Part shown: positions 36,001-44,077 of the stretch, piece by piece | How the letters are laid out: every line of letters starts with the position of its first letter | Position numbering within the stretch: the stretch's first letter is position 1 | Assembly: GCF_000812965.1 (NCBI RefSeq) | Contig: NZ_JSYN01000003.1 | Location: 1-64,000, forward strand | Source: Pedobacter kyungheensis | GTDB lineage: Bacteria > Bacteroidota > Bacteroidia > Sphingobacteriales > Sphingobacteriaceae | Length of the DNA: 64,000 bases | Direction: 5' to 3' | The notes under the pieces: model-generated | The model's input: the letters and a program-made list of their open reading frames with translations, nothing else | What the model was told of the DNA's origin: nothing | Database searches by the model: none | Position numbers and translations under genes: made by a program

Positions 36001-36532
36001 AACTGAAAGAAAGCTTAACTGAAGATGAAGGGCTGGTAATCCTGAAATTCCCCTTATCATCTGTTATCGCGGTGCTTGTTGAGCCTATTGCCCTAACTGT
36101 AATTCCGGGTACATAAATAATATGGTCTCCTTCAAATAATCCGGCCTTTCCCTTAACCTCAAAACTGGATTTGACGGGAGGCATCTCTTTGGCTGCTTTT
36201 TTACTTACCGCGATCATATTCCCGGTGGTTTTAAATATAAGTCCGTAAGCTTCATCAAAATAGTCCAGGATCTCATTTAAACTACGCGGCTTCCTGGCCA
36301 TGTTAATCACCAGTTTTTTATCGATGCTTTTATCAGAATAATAAAAACGGATATTAAATACTTTCTCCAGTTTATTGAATGCTTCTTCAACAGGTGTTTG
36401 GTTAAAACTGATTTGCTTTTTTTCCTGCGAGCGGGCATTTAAAGCAAACGTGATGAACAGCATACTCATCAATAGCAAGCGTAATAACGGAGTTTGCCGG
36501 TATGGTCTCCATTGCATTTTTTTAAAAATCAT
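33008..36532 (-). CDS. SusC/RagA-family TonB-dependent outer-membrane transporter
   Basis: A 1174-residue protein: signal peptide; STN domain (about 45-105, FNIRFYYSDKSIDKKLVINM) for signalling to FecR; a carboxypeptidase-like beta domain (about 125-205); a plug with SusC signature VDGFPVNQLPDNFNDVEKID and KDASASAIWGARAANGVIVI; and a beta-barrel ending in a typical aromatic outer-membrane tail. With the SusD partner it imports large nutrients using TonB energy. The STN domain plus upstream FecR and ECF sigma genes predict self-induction by its ligand. Confidence 0.96.
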   Translation of the reverse strand: MIFKKMQWRPYRQTPLLRLLLMSMLFITFALNARSQEKKQISFNQTPVEEAFNKLEKVFNIRFYYSDKSIDKKLVINMARKPRSLNEILDYFDEAYGLIFKTTGNMIAVSKKAAKEMPPVKSSFEVKGKAGLFEGDHIIYVPGITVRAIGSTSTAITDDKGNFRITSPSSSVKLSFSYVGYQTIEIAAATNAEVNVNLREDASMLKEVTIVSNGYQTLAKKNTAGSYATLSAADIERRSNQSLDRILEGAIPGLSVYNGFRSVNGTRTQTGVDIQVRGGSAIQSERNTPLIIVDGFPVNQLPDNFNDVEKIDVLKDASASAIWGARAANGVIVITTKRGKKGALSIDFSANLYLTEKNDFSVLKRATSADMISVDNEIYAKGYFNSAFFQGTQGGFSPSFDYILQKEKGLISAAELTRRQDSLSATSNLEQNKALLARTGIRQNYYLSLAGGAEKYRFRFSGSYDNSKSNFIGDANRSIQVNMRNDYEITRWLHAVADLNAAFNNQDIGADIRSQLYGLAPYQMQLDANGNYVYDYNAFNVNTNAVLMAKGYYNNGKNLLQDARLSDNSNSSFALRTKVGLEATITKGLTFNTYFLYDKLKSTNNQLVNENAYAARSLLNRYASLDANGKALFNLPKGNYLNLAENTNDNTSVRSQINYTNLFAGKHFISLGGGVEVKQYLTSGLTNRKYNYNDDLQSWSPINQIVLLNGVIGQSGSNTIYDATQYDRFSYGNTREVSFYGTGSYTYNDKYTLQGSLRFDESNLFGVDPKYRRTPLWSVGGAWELSKEKFFHVDFINLIKLRATVGLTGNYDPTTTPLLVATRAFQAATSDYRSRVDASNPYNPKLRWERTKTYNLGADIAFLKNRFQLSIDAYKKYGYDLLGTQLLDPTIGFTSTKLNGAQMTNNGLELALTGRVLQQGSFMWSSTLNFAYNTNKITENKIAESNPVLGRVTATVPYYVEGYQREALWSYKWAGLSSTGDPQVYDGNGNKVLVPVLGSLEYSGSYRPRYTGGFTNIFNYKGAFASVVMIYNLGGVFRREMPSMNGYDWSPVINYQVADRWRVPGDEARTDIAAFQASPSLLYDGRDRAAKYSNNSVESSSFLRLREIQIGYKLPVSILKHTPVKSLSISAQMNNIAIWTKNKYGIDPEAIDAQNGGYYLPSPKVTTISLRAGF

Positions 36533-36559
36533 GAAATGTTTGGTTGGTTGTTGTTTGGG

Positions 36560-37573
36560 TTAATAAATAATAATATGGTTAGTGTCAGTAAATTTGTAGT
36601 GTTTATTTACTGTAAAGCAGAGCATTTCCATTACCGACCGGAGCGAATCATGCTTAAAGGTACCATTGAAGGTTTCCTTACCGGCATCACTATCTTCGAT
36701 TTCAATGGCAACGTTATAATAAATTTCGAGCTGTAAGAGTACTTCCTTAAGCGGGGCATCTTTGAAGATAATCTCCTGTGCTTTCCAATCGTTAAGTTTC
36801 TGAACAGAATATTTCTGGTTTTGGAACAGTTTAAAGCGATCGCCAAAACTGATGCTCTCTTTAGGGTTCAAGGTAGCAAGCAGACTCCATTCCCTTCCTT
36901 TTCTCTTTTCTACAGTAACTTTACCTTCTTCTAAATCTACTTTAAGTTTCTTTTGATCGTTACTGCTCTCGAGCTTAAATGCAGTACCTACTGCTGTGGT
37001 TACATAATCACCAGTGTAAACTTTAAAAGGATGTGCTTTATCTTTTGCTACTTTAAAATAGGCTACTCCGGATAAATGCATCACACGTTCTTGCTCACCA
37101 AAAGCAGAATCGATATATAGCGATGCATTTCGATCAAGGATTACAAAACTACCATCCCATAAATTGATGGCTTTCTTTTGGCTGGCGCCTGCCTGGTAAA
37201 AATATTTATGTGAAGCATAGCTGGCCAGACCTGAGTGCCCCCCATGGTTCTGAAGCCGGTAAAACACAAACACAATTGCCATTAAAAACAGTACTACCGC
37301 CGCTGCAGCAATATAGCGCCATGGATATAACCTGTTTTTACGGGGTTGTAAACTTTGTTTTAATAAAGAAACTGCACCAGGTTTTAGCTGCTCTGCAAGT
37401 AAAAGCAAATGCAGGCTTTTAACCTGATCTTTGGCTTCATTTATATACTGTAATTTATTGGGATTGTTCTCAACGTAGTTTTTCCAGAAAACGATATGCG
37501 TTTCATTTATATCAAGGCAATAATCGATAAATGATTCATCTGCTAAAAACTCTTCGGTTGAATTAAACTCCAT
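36560..37573 (-). CDS. FecR-family anti-sigma factor
   Basis: A 337-residue inner-membrane protein. A cytoplasmic N-terminal region precedes one membrane segment (about 85-107, IAAAAVVLFLMAIVFVFY), then a periplasmic FecR domain (about 130-240, with FKVYTGDYVTTAVGTAFK) and a DUF4974 domain to the end. It should hold the upstream-encoded ECF sigma factor until the STN domain of the SusC protein signals ligand binding. Gaps are 43 bases from the sigma gene and 27 to SusC. Confidence 0.94.
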   Translation of the reverse strand: MEFNSTEEFLADESFIDYCLDINETHIVFWKNYVENNPNKLQYINEAKDQVKSLHLLLLAEQLKPGAVSLLKQSLQPRKNRLYPWRYIAAAAVVLFLMAIVFVFYRLQNHGGHSGLASYASHKYFYQAGASQKKAINLWDGSFVILDRNASLYIDSAFGEQERVMHLSGVAYFKVAKDKAHPFKVYTGDYVTTAVGTAFKLESSNDQKKLKVDLEEGKVTVEKRKGREWSLLATLNPKESISFGDRFKLFQNQKYSVQKLNDWKAQEIIFKDAPLKEVLLQLEIYYNVAIEIEDSDAGKETFNGTFKHDSLRSVMEMLCFTVNKHYKFTDTNHIIIY

Positions 37574-37616
37574 AATGGCTTGCTCTTTTTAATACAGAGC
37601 ATAACACAGGCAGAAT

Positions 37617-38180
37617 TTACCACAGCCAAAGAAAGTTTTTTTCATTTATTTCTGATCTAAGCTTACTAATGCCTCTGTGAAGCAGATTATATACCGTACG
37701 CAGGCTCGTTTTTTTCATATCTGCTATCTCCTGCAAAGATTTACTTTGCAAAAACCGCAGCTCTACAACTTCTCTTTGTGCCGGGCTGAGCAGGGTGAGT
37801 GCTTTTTCCAATCTTAAAAACTGCTCGCTTATTGCCTCCGCATCCAGCAATTCGGCTTCGTTATTTTCAAATGTTTCACCCATCTGTTCGATAGAGGTTA
37901 ACCTTTGATGCTTTTTCCATTGATACAATAAGCGTCTGCGAAAAGAGGTAAGCAAATAAGCCTTAACATTGATATCTCTTGAAAGTTTATCTCTGCTCTC
38001 CCATATATAAAGAAAAAAATCATGGAGCTGATCTTTTACAAAATCCTCTTCACCAGCTAACCACTTGCAGCCCCATACAAAAAACATGCTGTAATAGCGC
38101 TCATAAAGACTTACGAGAGCGCCCTCATCACCATCACAAAAGGAAATCCAACGTTCAGCTTCTGTGCTGTCCTGATTCAT
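37617..38180 (-). CDS. ECF-family RNA polymerase sigma factor
   Basis: A 187-residue sigma-70 family protein of FecI/SigW type. Region 2 is at about 20-85 (YERYYSMFFVWGCKWLAGEE, then LHDFFLYIWESRD) and region 4 at about 125-180 (LSPAQREVVELRFLQSKSLQ, then the helix-turn-helix). It heads the FecR/SusC/SusD/TlpA unit. Its likely targets are the downstream SusC promoter and its own; FecR controls its release. Confidence 0.95.
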   Translation of the reverse strand: MNQDSTEAERWISFCDGDEGALVSLYERYYSMFFVWGCKWLAGEEDFVKDQLHDFFLYIWESRDKLSRDINVKAYLLTSFRRRLLYQWKKHQRLTSIEQMGETFENNEAELLDAEAISEQFLRLEKALTLLSPAQREVVELRFLQSKSLQEIADMKKTSLRTVYNLLHRGISKLRSEINEKNFLWLW

Positions 38181-38470
38181 AATAGCAGTTGATTTTGATT
38201 AGGGTTTGTAAATTAAATTCTGATCAGCCGGGATGATTAAGACTAAAGATACAAATATAACCATTCGGTTTAATTGTAGCTTATTTATCAACGGCATTCC
38301 ATTTATCGCTGAAGCTAAACCTGCCAATATTCTGGTGAACTATTATCGAAATCTTATTTTCGGCCAGTTTAAGAGATGGGCTGTATAAGCCTGCATTGTC
38401 AGCATCGCACTTATTGCTTATCTTTATCACTACATATTAGCACCTTAGCGTTCCCTTTCGTTTTACGCCT
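38181..38470. other. Intergenic region between divergent ECF sigma and PCMD genes
   Basis: This 290-base gap holds the divergent promoters. On the minus strand TATATTTG (38252-38259) is an exact TAnnTTTG -7 box, 72 bases before the sigma factor start. On the plus strand no exact box is seen before the PCMD gene; TATCTTTA occurs near 38420. No RNA gene or hairpin of note. Confidence 0.5.
38252..38259 (-). promoter_or_regulatory. Predicted -7 box for the ECF sigma operon
   Basis: The minus strand reads TATATTTG, an exact match to TAnnTTTG, about 70 bases upstream of the sigma factor ATG at 38180. A matching -33 element is not clear. Confidence 0.45.
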
Positions 38471-39532
38471 ATGAAAATTTTCTTTTCCTTTTTTATGTTG
38501 CTCCTGCTCTTAAACTCCTGTATCAAAGATGCACCAAAGAACCCTGAAGCTGATATTGAATCTTTCAATATACCTGCCGAGCTAACCACAGGAGCAACTG
38601 TTATTGATCAGGCTAACCGGAAAATACTGGTTTATTTAACCCAAGAGGCTTATGAAAATGGAATTAGCCCTACGCTAACGCTATCCAAAAATGCACGTGT
38701 ATCGCCGGCTTCAGGCGAAAAGATCATATTTACTCCAGGCCGAACTATAAGTTATACCGTAACTGCAGAGCGGAGTGAAAATCAAAAGACTTATACCCTT
38801 CAGGTAGTAAACCTGGGCAACTGGAAATTCGATTTTGAGCACTGGCAACAGCATCCAACCGATAAATATGAATATCCTGTAGAAGACGATATGAGCTCAG
38901 TCTGGAGCTCGGGTAACCAGGGGGTAGCGATATCCGGAGTACCTAAAGAGCCCGGCGCTTATCCTACCCGTTCAACCACCGATGGATACTTATCTACTAA
39001 AGCGGCTGAAATGGTTACCATTAAGGGCACTGCTTTATCGGCATTTGTGGGTATATACCTCTATGCCGGATCGCTCTTTACGGGCAATTTTAATCCTGCT
39101 GTAGTGCTGGTAAACCCGCTGGCGGCCACAGAATTCGGAGAACCTTACCAGGGCCTTCCCGACCGCTTTAGCGGCTATTATAAATACACCCCAGGGGCGG
39201 CTTATCAGGATGAAAATCAGAATATTATTGCGGGCAAAACAGACGAATGCTCTATTTACGCTGTTTTATTTGAAGGCACCGAACGCCTAAATGGCACCAA
39301 CATAGCCAACTCAGAACGTATTGTGGCCAGGGCAGTACTTGCCGATGGTTCAATGAAAGCGGATTTTACCAAATTTGATCTGCCCTTTGTTTATAAGACC
39401 GGCTGGACTGCCCAGCCCGGAACTAAACTCATGCTTGCCATTGTAGCCTCCTCGAGTAAAGAAGGCGATCATTATCGCGGCTCGCTGGGCAGCCGCCTGG
39501 TTATCGATCATTTATCTATCCAACCTAAATAA
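38471..39532 (+). CDS. PCMD-domain outer-membrane lipoprotein
   Basis: A 353-residue lipoprotein with lipobox LLLNSC near residue 17. An Ig-like/DUF5018-type strand region (about 25-115) is followed by the PCMD (putative carbohydrate metabolism) domain, recognisable by NWKFDFEHWQ, PYQGLPDRFSGYYKYTPG and GSRLVIDHLSI at the end. The family is believed to bind or process glycans at the cell surface, without biochemical proof that I know of. It is followed five bases later by a small beta-barrel gene. Confidence 0.85.
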   Translation: MKIFFSFFMLLLLLNSCIKDAPKNPEADIESFNIPAELTTGATVIDQANRKILVYLTQEAYENGISPTLTLSKNARVSPASGEKIIFTPGRTISYTVTAERSENQKTYTLQVVNLGNWKFDFEHWQQHPTDKYEYPVEDDMSSVWSSGNQGVAISGVPKEPGAYPTRSTTDGYLSTKAAEMVTIKGTALSAFVGIYLYAGSLFTGNFNPAVVLVNPLAATEFGEPYQGLPDRFSGYYKYTPGAAYQDENQNIIAGKTDECSIYAVLFEGTERLNGTNIANSERIVARAVLADGSMKADFTKFDLPFVYKTGWTAQPGTKLMLAIVASSSKEGDHYRGSLGSRLVIDHLSIQPK

Positions 39533-39537
39533 ATCTG

Positions 39538-40257
39538 ATGCGTATTACCTTCTCTCTGCTGTTAACCTTACTTTGGATTTCAGGCTATGCTCAAACTAAA
39601 TTTCAACACAGCATAACCATTGGTTATAATATTGGCGGCCTGGCCCCAACTTCACTTCCTGATAACATCAGGAAAATAAATCATTATTCTCCGGGCTTTT
39701 CACCCAGCCTGGGTTATGAGCTCATTTACCATACAGGAAGTAAATGGGCAATTGGATCAGGACTAAATATTGGCTTTAAAAACATGCAGGTTATCGATAG
39801 CGTTCAGTATTTTCATACGCAGGTATCGGTAGATGATGCTTTTGTGGAAGGGGATTTTAGCGGCACCAATACCACCAGGGTAAAAAACTTGTATCTTTCT
39901 GTTCCTGTCTATGCCAGTTACCAATTAGGTGAAGCCTGGAGATTCAAACTTGGCGTTTATCTCTCGCGGCTCATCAGTCCCTCTTTCTCCGGAAGCGTAT
40001 CTGATGGTTATCTGAGAAAAGGCGACTCTTTTGGCGAAAAAATAACGATTAATGAAGCCAGTTTTGATTTCAGCGATCGCCAGCGTAAAATTGACTTTGG
40101 GCTATTGGGTGGCGCTGAAAGGCTGGTTTGGAATCAACTGGCCGTAAGGGCAGAACTGCAATGGGGGCTTGTTCCGGTATTTCCAGGAAGCTTTAAAGGG
40201 ATATCATTTAAAATGTACAATATCTTTGCTAACCTTGGCCTGGCTTATCACTTTTAA
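39538..40257 (+). CDS. Outer-membrane beta-barrel protein, PorT-like
   Basis: A 239-residue protein with a signal peptide (ending ISGYAQ) and alternating beta strands throughout (TIGYNIGGLAP, GYELIYHTGSKWAIGSGLNI, VPVYASYQLGEAWRFKLGVY), ending in NLGLAYHF with the terminal Phe typical of outer-membrane barrels. It resembles the PorT/OmpW-size beta-barrel group. It is co-transcribed with the PCMD lipoprotein, which may sit on or near it. The specific role is unknown. Confidence 0.8.
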   Translation: MRITFSLLLTLLWISGYAQTKFQHSITIGYNIGGLAPTSLPDNIRKINHYSPGFSPSLGYELIYHTGSKWAIGSGLNIGFKNMQVIDSVQYFHTQVSVDDAFVEGDFSGTNTTRVKNLYLSVPVYASYQLGEAWRFKLGVYLSRLISPSFSGSVSDGYLRKGDSFGEKITINEASFDFSDRQRKIDFGLLGGAERLVWNQLAVRAELQWGLVPVFPGSFKGISFKMYNIFANLGLAYHF

Positions 40258-40375
40258 TATCTGATATTGAAAGCGATTAGGCTACCGGATAGCAGCGACA
40301 CGAAAAAATAGCTATAATTGGTGCTACTGGTAACCTGGCGCCTGATCATGAGCAAGCCCGGCGTAACCTTGAACC

Positions 40376-41131
40376 TCAATTAAAGAACTCAACTCTACCG
40401 GAGTTCATATCATAAACTCCACCAATAATCTTAATCTTTGCGTTTTTTTCCATCTCATTCAATATGGGGCTTTTTTCACGGATCAGACGAATAGACTCCT
40501 TTACGTTTTCATCACATACGGCCGCAACAAAATCGGGATTTGAAGAAGTTGTTTTTCCCTTGAAAGAAGCCTTCGCATGCTGAACTGCAGGTTGTATTTT
40601 CGCTAAAAGTGTAGTAATATTACCCAGTTTTACATCATCAATTGCGGATTTTACTGCACCACAATATTCATGTCCCAATACCACGATCAGCTTAGCACCT
40701 GATACTTTACAAGAGTACTCCAGGCTGCCTAAAATATCATCATTGATAATATTTCCTGCTACCCTGGCTACAAAAAGATTTCCGATTCCACTATGGAATA
40801 CATCTTCTACCGGCACACGCGAATCCAGGCAGGATAAAACAACTGCCTTAGGATACTGCCCAAGCGATGCCCTCCTAACCCTTTCTGTACTATTCCTGAC
40901 CGTAAGATTGTCTTCCGTAAAATCTTTATTCCCCTTTTTCATACGTTGCAGCACACTATCGGGAGTAAGTTTCTCTTGTTGTTCTGATGTGAGCGCTTCG
41001 GAAATAAGAATATCTGCTTTGGGAACAACCACAGTATCGACATTTTTTGACTGGACTTTCTTTTCAACAGTTTGATTACAAGCTCCTAACAAAAGTGTTC
41101 CGATTATCCCCAGCGTATAAATTTTTCTCAT
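40376..41131 (-). CDS. Beta-class carbonic anhydrase, predicted lipoprotein
   Basis: A 251-residue enzyme that interconverts CO2 and bicarbonate. Zinc ligands are present in the normal order: Cys in LSCLDSRVPVED, His and Cys in GHEYCGAVKSA. The Asp-Arg dyad CLDSR is intact, so it should be active. An N-terminal signal with lipobox LLLGAC predicts export and lipid anchoring, so it acts outside the cytoplasm, which is unlike the usual cytoplasmic beta-carbonic anhydrase. No obvious operon partner; the PNPOx-like gene ends 29 bases upstream on the same strand. Confidence 0.93.
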   Translation of the reverse strand: MRKIYTLGIIGTLLLGACNQTVEKKVQSKNVDTVVVPKADILISEALTSEQQEKLTPDSVLQRMKKGNKDFTEDNLTVRNSTERVRRASLGQYPKAVVLSCLDSRVPVEDVFHSGIGNLFVARVAGNIINDDILGSLEYSCKVSGAKLIVVLGHEYCGAVKSAIDDVKLGNITTLLAKIQPAVQHAKASFKGKTTSSNPDFVAAVCDENVKESIRLIREKSPILNEMEKNAKIKIIGGVYDMNSGRVEFFN

Positions 41132-41160
41132 GTGTTTTTTTATTTATGCCATTATTACAC

Positions 41161-41604
41161 TTACAAATCCGGATGCGCTTCAAACCGGCCTGTACCCTCT
41201 TTGATATTAATCCTGTAAACAATAATATTGGCACGCTCGGCCGGATCAATTCCATGAGACGGTCCCTGAGATGAAGCATCTGTTAAGGGCATAATCTTGT
41301 GGATAATTCCCTGCATGGCCTGCTGCCGTTCCTCTCCCTGTAGTTCTTCAAACTTTCCCCAAACAATTACACTTTTCCAGCGAAAAGTATCCTCAATCTG
41401 GTCGACCTGAAAACATACTTCCGGATTTGCCCGCAGCATATCCATTTTCTTTCCCTTTGCCGAATGGGCATAGATAGCGTTATCGTGATAGATATAGTTT
41501 ATCGGTACAATGTAAGTTTCGCCCTCACTATGGCAGCCCAACCGGCCAATTACCTGATTTTCCAGCAGTGCGACGATCTCTCCTTTATTTAGATTTCCCA
41601 GCAT
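41161..41604 (-). CDS. Pyridoxamine 5'-phosphate oxidase-family flavoprotein
   Basis: A 147-residue protein with the PNPOx-like split-barrel pattern: GRLGCHSEGETYIVPINYIY, AIYAHSAKGKKMDMLRANPE and CFQVDQIEDTFRWKSVIVWG. This subgroup (nitroimidazole resistance/NimA-like) binds FMN or related cofactors; the substrate is unknown. No signal peptide. It may be co-transcribed with the carbonic anhydrase downstream (gap 29 bases). Confidence 0.87.
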   Translation of the reverse strand: MLGNLNKGEIVALLENQVIGRLGCHSEGETYIVPINYIYHDNAIYAHSAKGKKMDMLRANPEVCFQVDQIEDTFRWKSVIVWGKFEELQGEERQQAMQGIIHKIMPLTDASSQGPSHGIDPAERANIIVYRINIKEGTGRFEAHPDL

Positions 41605-41705
41605 ATCCTGTTTTGTTTTTCTATGGTTAAATTTGTCTTTAAAATAAAGCTATCAATAAAGCCTGTGTTATCCAATAGCGGATAAAAAAATCATGAGGTT
41701 GCAGT

Positions 41706-43277
41706 TTACTGCATCAACATTTCCAGCAAACGCCCATCGCGCTGGTAGACATCATCCCTAAAATTCAATTCTCCCGCCGAATCTACATAGGCTGTAAAAT
41801 AGCCGATATAAACCGGAACTTTACTTTTTAATGGAATCCATTGCTCTTTTCCACCTTTCATGGCAGCATCGATATTTTTTGAGGTCCATTTAGGTAATAA
41901 CAGCGCCGCAAGTTCTTTTGGTTTTTCAACCCTGATACAGCCATGACTAAAGGCCCTGACATCTTCTTTAAATAAAGGCTTACTCGGGGTATCATGTAAA
42001 TAAATATCGTTTACATTGGGGAATATAAACTTTACCAGGCCTAATGAATTATCGGCTCCGGGTTTCTGCCTTACCTTGCCATCGTTCCATTCCATTCGAT
42101 GCCGGTCGAGATAAGCCGGATTATTTTTCATAGCTGGCAGGATTTCCTTTTTGATGATGCTTTCGGGCACATACCAATATGGACTGAAAACGATATATTG
42201 TAAATTTCCTTCAAAAATAACCGTCTGATTCATTGCCTTTCCAACTACAACCTTACAGCCCCAGCTGAGCTTGTTATTTTCATAGTAATACAGCTGGTAG
42301 GCGGGTATGTTAACCAAAATAAACTTAGCGCCATGATCTCCCAGCGGAATCCACCTCATGCGCTCTAAATTGATCATCATCTGCTGTATGCGGCTATGCA
42401 GCGGAACATTGATTTCTTTCAAAAAGCCTTGACTGATGGAAAAATCGGCGCGTATGCCATGTCTTTTTTTAAACCGCACTATGGCATCTGCCAGGGGCTG
42501 ATCGTACACGCTGTCGGGTGCTTTAATTTTTAGATCGCCCAACTGCAATAACCGTTCGCGCAGCTTAGCCAGCGCCACCAGTGTATCTCCTACGCTTATT
42601 TTTTTAAACAGCGTATCATTGTCTACCCATACATCTTTTTCCTTTTTTTCGAGCTCCTGATAATGGTTAAGCATTTTGCGCAGGGCGATATATTGAGGGA
42701 TCACCGCTTCCTGTTCTATCTCGCTGGAAGGGCTTTTGAGCTGTTTGGCAAGCAACTGGGCATAGGAAAGTTTTTTCGCCTGTAAATACCAACCGAGATC
42801 TTTAGCTTTGGTAAGTTCTGAGCCTCCCAGCCTGTTTTTCGAATAGCTAAAGTATTGGGCAGTTAACATCAGCTCTAAGGCCAGCAAAGGCTTCAGCGGT
42901 TTCGCTTTCTGCTGATCGATTAAGGTAAAGAACTCGTCGGCGTATGCCTGTTTCTTTATTACCCCATCATTTTCCCTGGCCCTGATCTGCCCTGCTAAAT
43001 GCTGGGCTCCTTCGATTATCCCTTTTGTATCAAACCAGGCGTAGCGGAAGTTTCTGGCGGCATAAAATGTTCTGAAATCCTCTTTAAATTCCTTAAACGC
43101 CGGTTTATTAACCAGAAAGCTATCAATCATCAAAGTATCAAGCACCAGTAAGGAGGTATCGACCAAGGGTTCAGCTACTTTTGCTGTATTTACTGTTTGC
43201 CTTTCTTTCTTTTTTCCATTGCCTGTACAGGCCACTGCGGTTAGCAGGGAAAGCCCGAGCACGATGTATTTTATCAT
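41706..43277 (-). CDS. L,D-transpeptidase, YcbB/LdtD-like
   Basis: A 523-residue cell-wall enzyme that makes or anchors 3-3 peptidoglycan links. The YkuD catalytic domain near the C-terminus has the required His and Cys in HDTPSKPLF and AFSHGCIRVEKP; ahead of it are a scaffold domain and peptidoglycan-binding-like region as in YcbB. The frame opens at 43316, but the Met at 43277 gives a clean lipoprotein signal (LLTAVAC), so I choose that start. It lies 46 bases after the succinate dehydrogenase iron-sulfur gene, same strand. Confidence 0.92.
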   Translation of the reverse strand: MIKYIVLGLSLLTAVACTGNGKKKERQTVNTAKVAEPLVDTSLLVLDTLMIDSFLVNKPAFKEFKEDFRTFYAARNFRYAWFDTKGIIEGAQHLAGQIRARENDGVIKKQAYADEFFTLIDQQKAKPLKPLLALELMLTAQYFSYSKNRLGGSELTKAKDLGWYLQAKKLSYAQLLAKQLKSPSSEIEQEAVIPQYIALRKMLNHYQELEKKEKDVWVDNDTLFKKISVGDTLVALAKLRERLLQLGDLKIKAPDSVYDQPLADAIVRFKKRHGIRADFSISQGFLKEINVPLHSRIQQMMINLERMRWIPLGDHGAKFILVNIPAYQLYYYENNKLSWGCKVVVGKAMNQTVIFEGNLQYIVFSPYWYVPESIIKKEILPAMKNNPAYLDRHRMEWNDGKVRQKPGADNSLGLVKFIFPNVNDIYLHDTPSKPLFKEDVRAFSHGCIRVEKPKELAALLLPKWTSKNIDAAMKGGKEQWIPLKSKVPVYIGYFTAYVDSAGELNFRDDVYQRDGRLLEMLMQ

Positions 43278-43323
43278 ATAAACCTGAGAATATGCAAACT
43301 TAGCTATGATCTTCATATAAGCA

Positions 43324-44070
43324 CTACTTTTTCAGCAATCGCGACTTGTGGTAGCGGAAATTTAATTCTGCAATGTGTAGCACAGAAATACCCTGAGGAC
43401 ACTCTACCTCGCAAGCCTCTGTATTGGAACAATGGCCAAAACCTTCTTCATCCATTTTGTCAACCATAGCCAATACCCTTCCGGCACTTTCGATCTGGCC
43501 CTGAGGCAAAATTGCCAAATGTACTGCTTTTGCAGCGGTGAAAAGTGCAGCACTGGAGTTTTTACAGGTTGCTACGCATGCACCACAGCCAATACAGGCT
43601 GCTGCATCAAAGGCGGCCTCAGCCTGTTCATGCCCTATGGGTATGCTATTGGCCTCAGGAGCCTGACCGGTTGAAGCGGAGATATAACCTCCTGCCTTTA
43701 TAATCCGGTCAAAACTACTCCGGTCTATTTTAAGGTCTTTGAGCACCCGAAATGCATTTGCCCTAAAGGGCTCAATGTAAACCGTATCTCCATCTTTAAA
43801 GCTACGCATGTGTAACTGGCAGGTAGTAGTATGCTTTAAAGGGCCATGTGCCCGTCCGTTGATCATCAGTCCGCACTGCCCACAAATACCTTCTCTGCAA
43901 TCATGATCAAATTCGATAACGCGTTCGCCTTTTTGAATTAGCGTTTCATTGAGCATATCGAGCATTTCCAGAAAAGACATGTGCGTGGTCACTCCATCAA
44001 GCTGATAATTTACAAGACTTCCTTTCGCTTCGCTGTGCTCCTGGCGCCAGATTTTTAAGTTTAATTTCAT
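43324..44070 (-). CDS. sdhB: Succinate dehydrogenase/fumarate reductase iron-sulfur subunit
   Basis: A 248-residue subunit that passes electrons between the flavoprotein and quinone. Cysteines for [2Fe-2S] are in CREGICGQCGLMING, for [4Fe-4S] in CIGCGACVATC, and for [3Fe-4S] in the CSNTEACEVECP segment. It is the third gene of a C-A-B order, 7 bases after the flavoprotein gene. Direction (succinate oxidation or fumarate reduction) cannot be decided by sequence inspection. Confidence 0.95.
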   Translation of the reverse strand: MKLNLKIWRQEHSEAKGSLVNYQLDGVTTHMSFLEMLDMLNETLIQKGERVIEFDHDCREGICGQCGLMINGRAHGPLKHTTTCQLHMRSFKDGDTVYIEPFRANAFRVLKDLKIDRSSFDRIIKAGGYISASTGQAPEANSIPIGHEQAEAAFDAAACIGCGACVATCKNSSAALFTAAKAVHLAILPQGQIESAGRVLAMVDKMDEEGFGHCSNTEACEVECPQGISVLHIAELNFRYHKSRLLKK

Positions 44071-44077
44071 AACCTTT

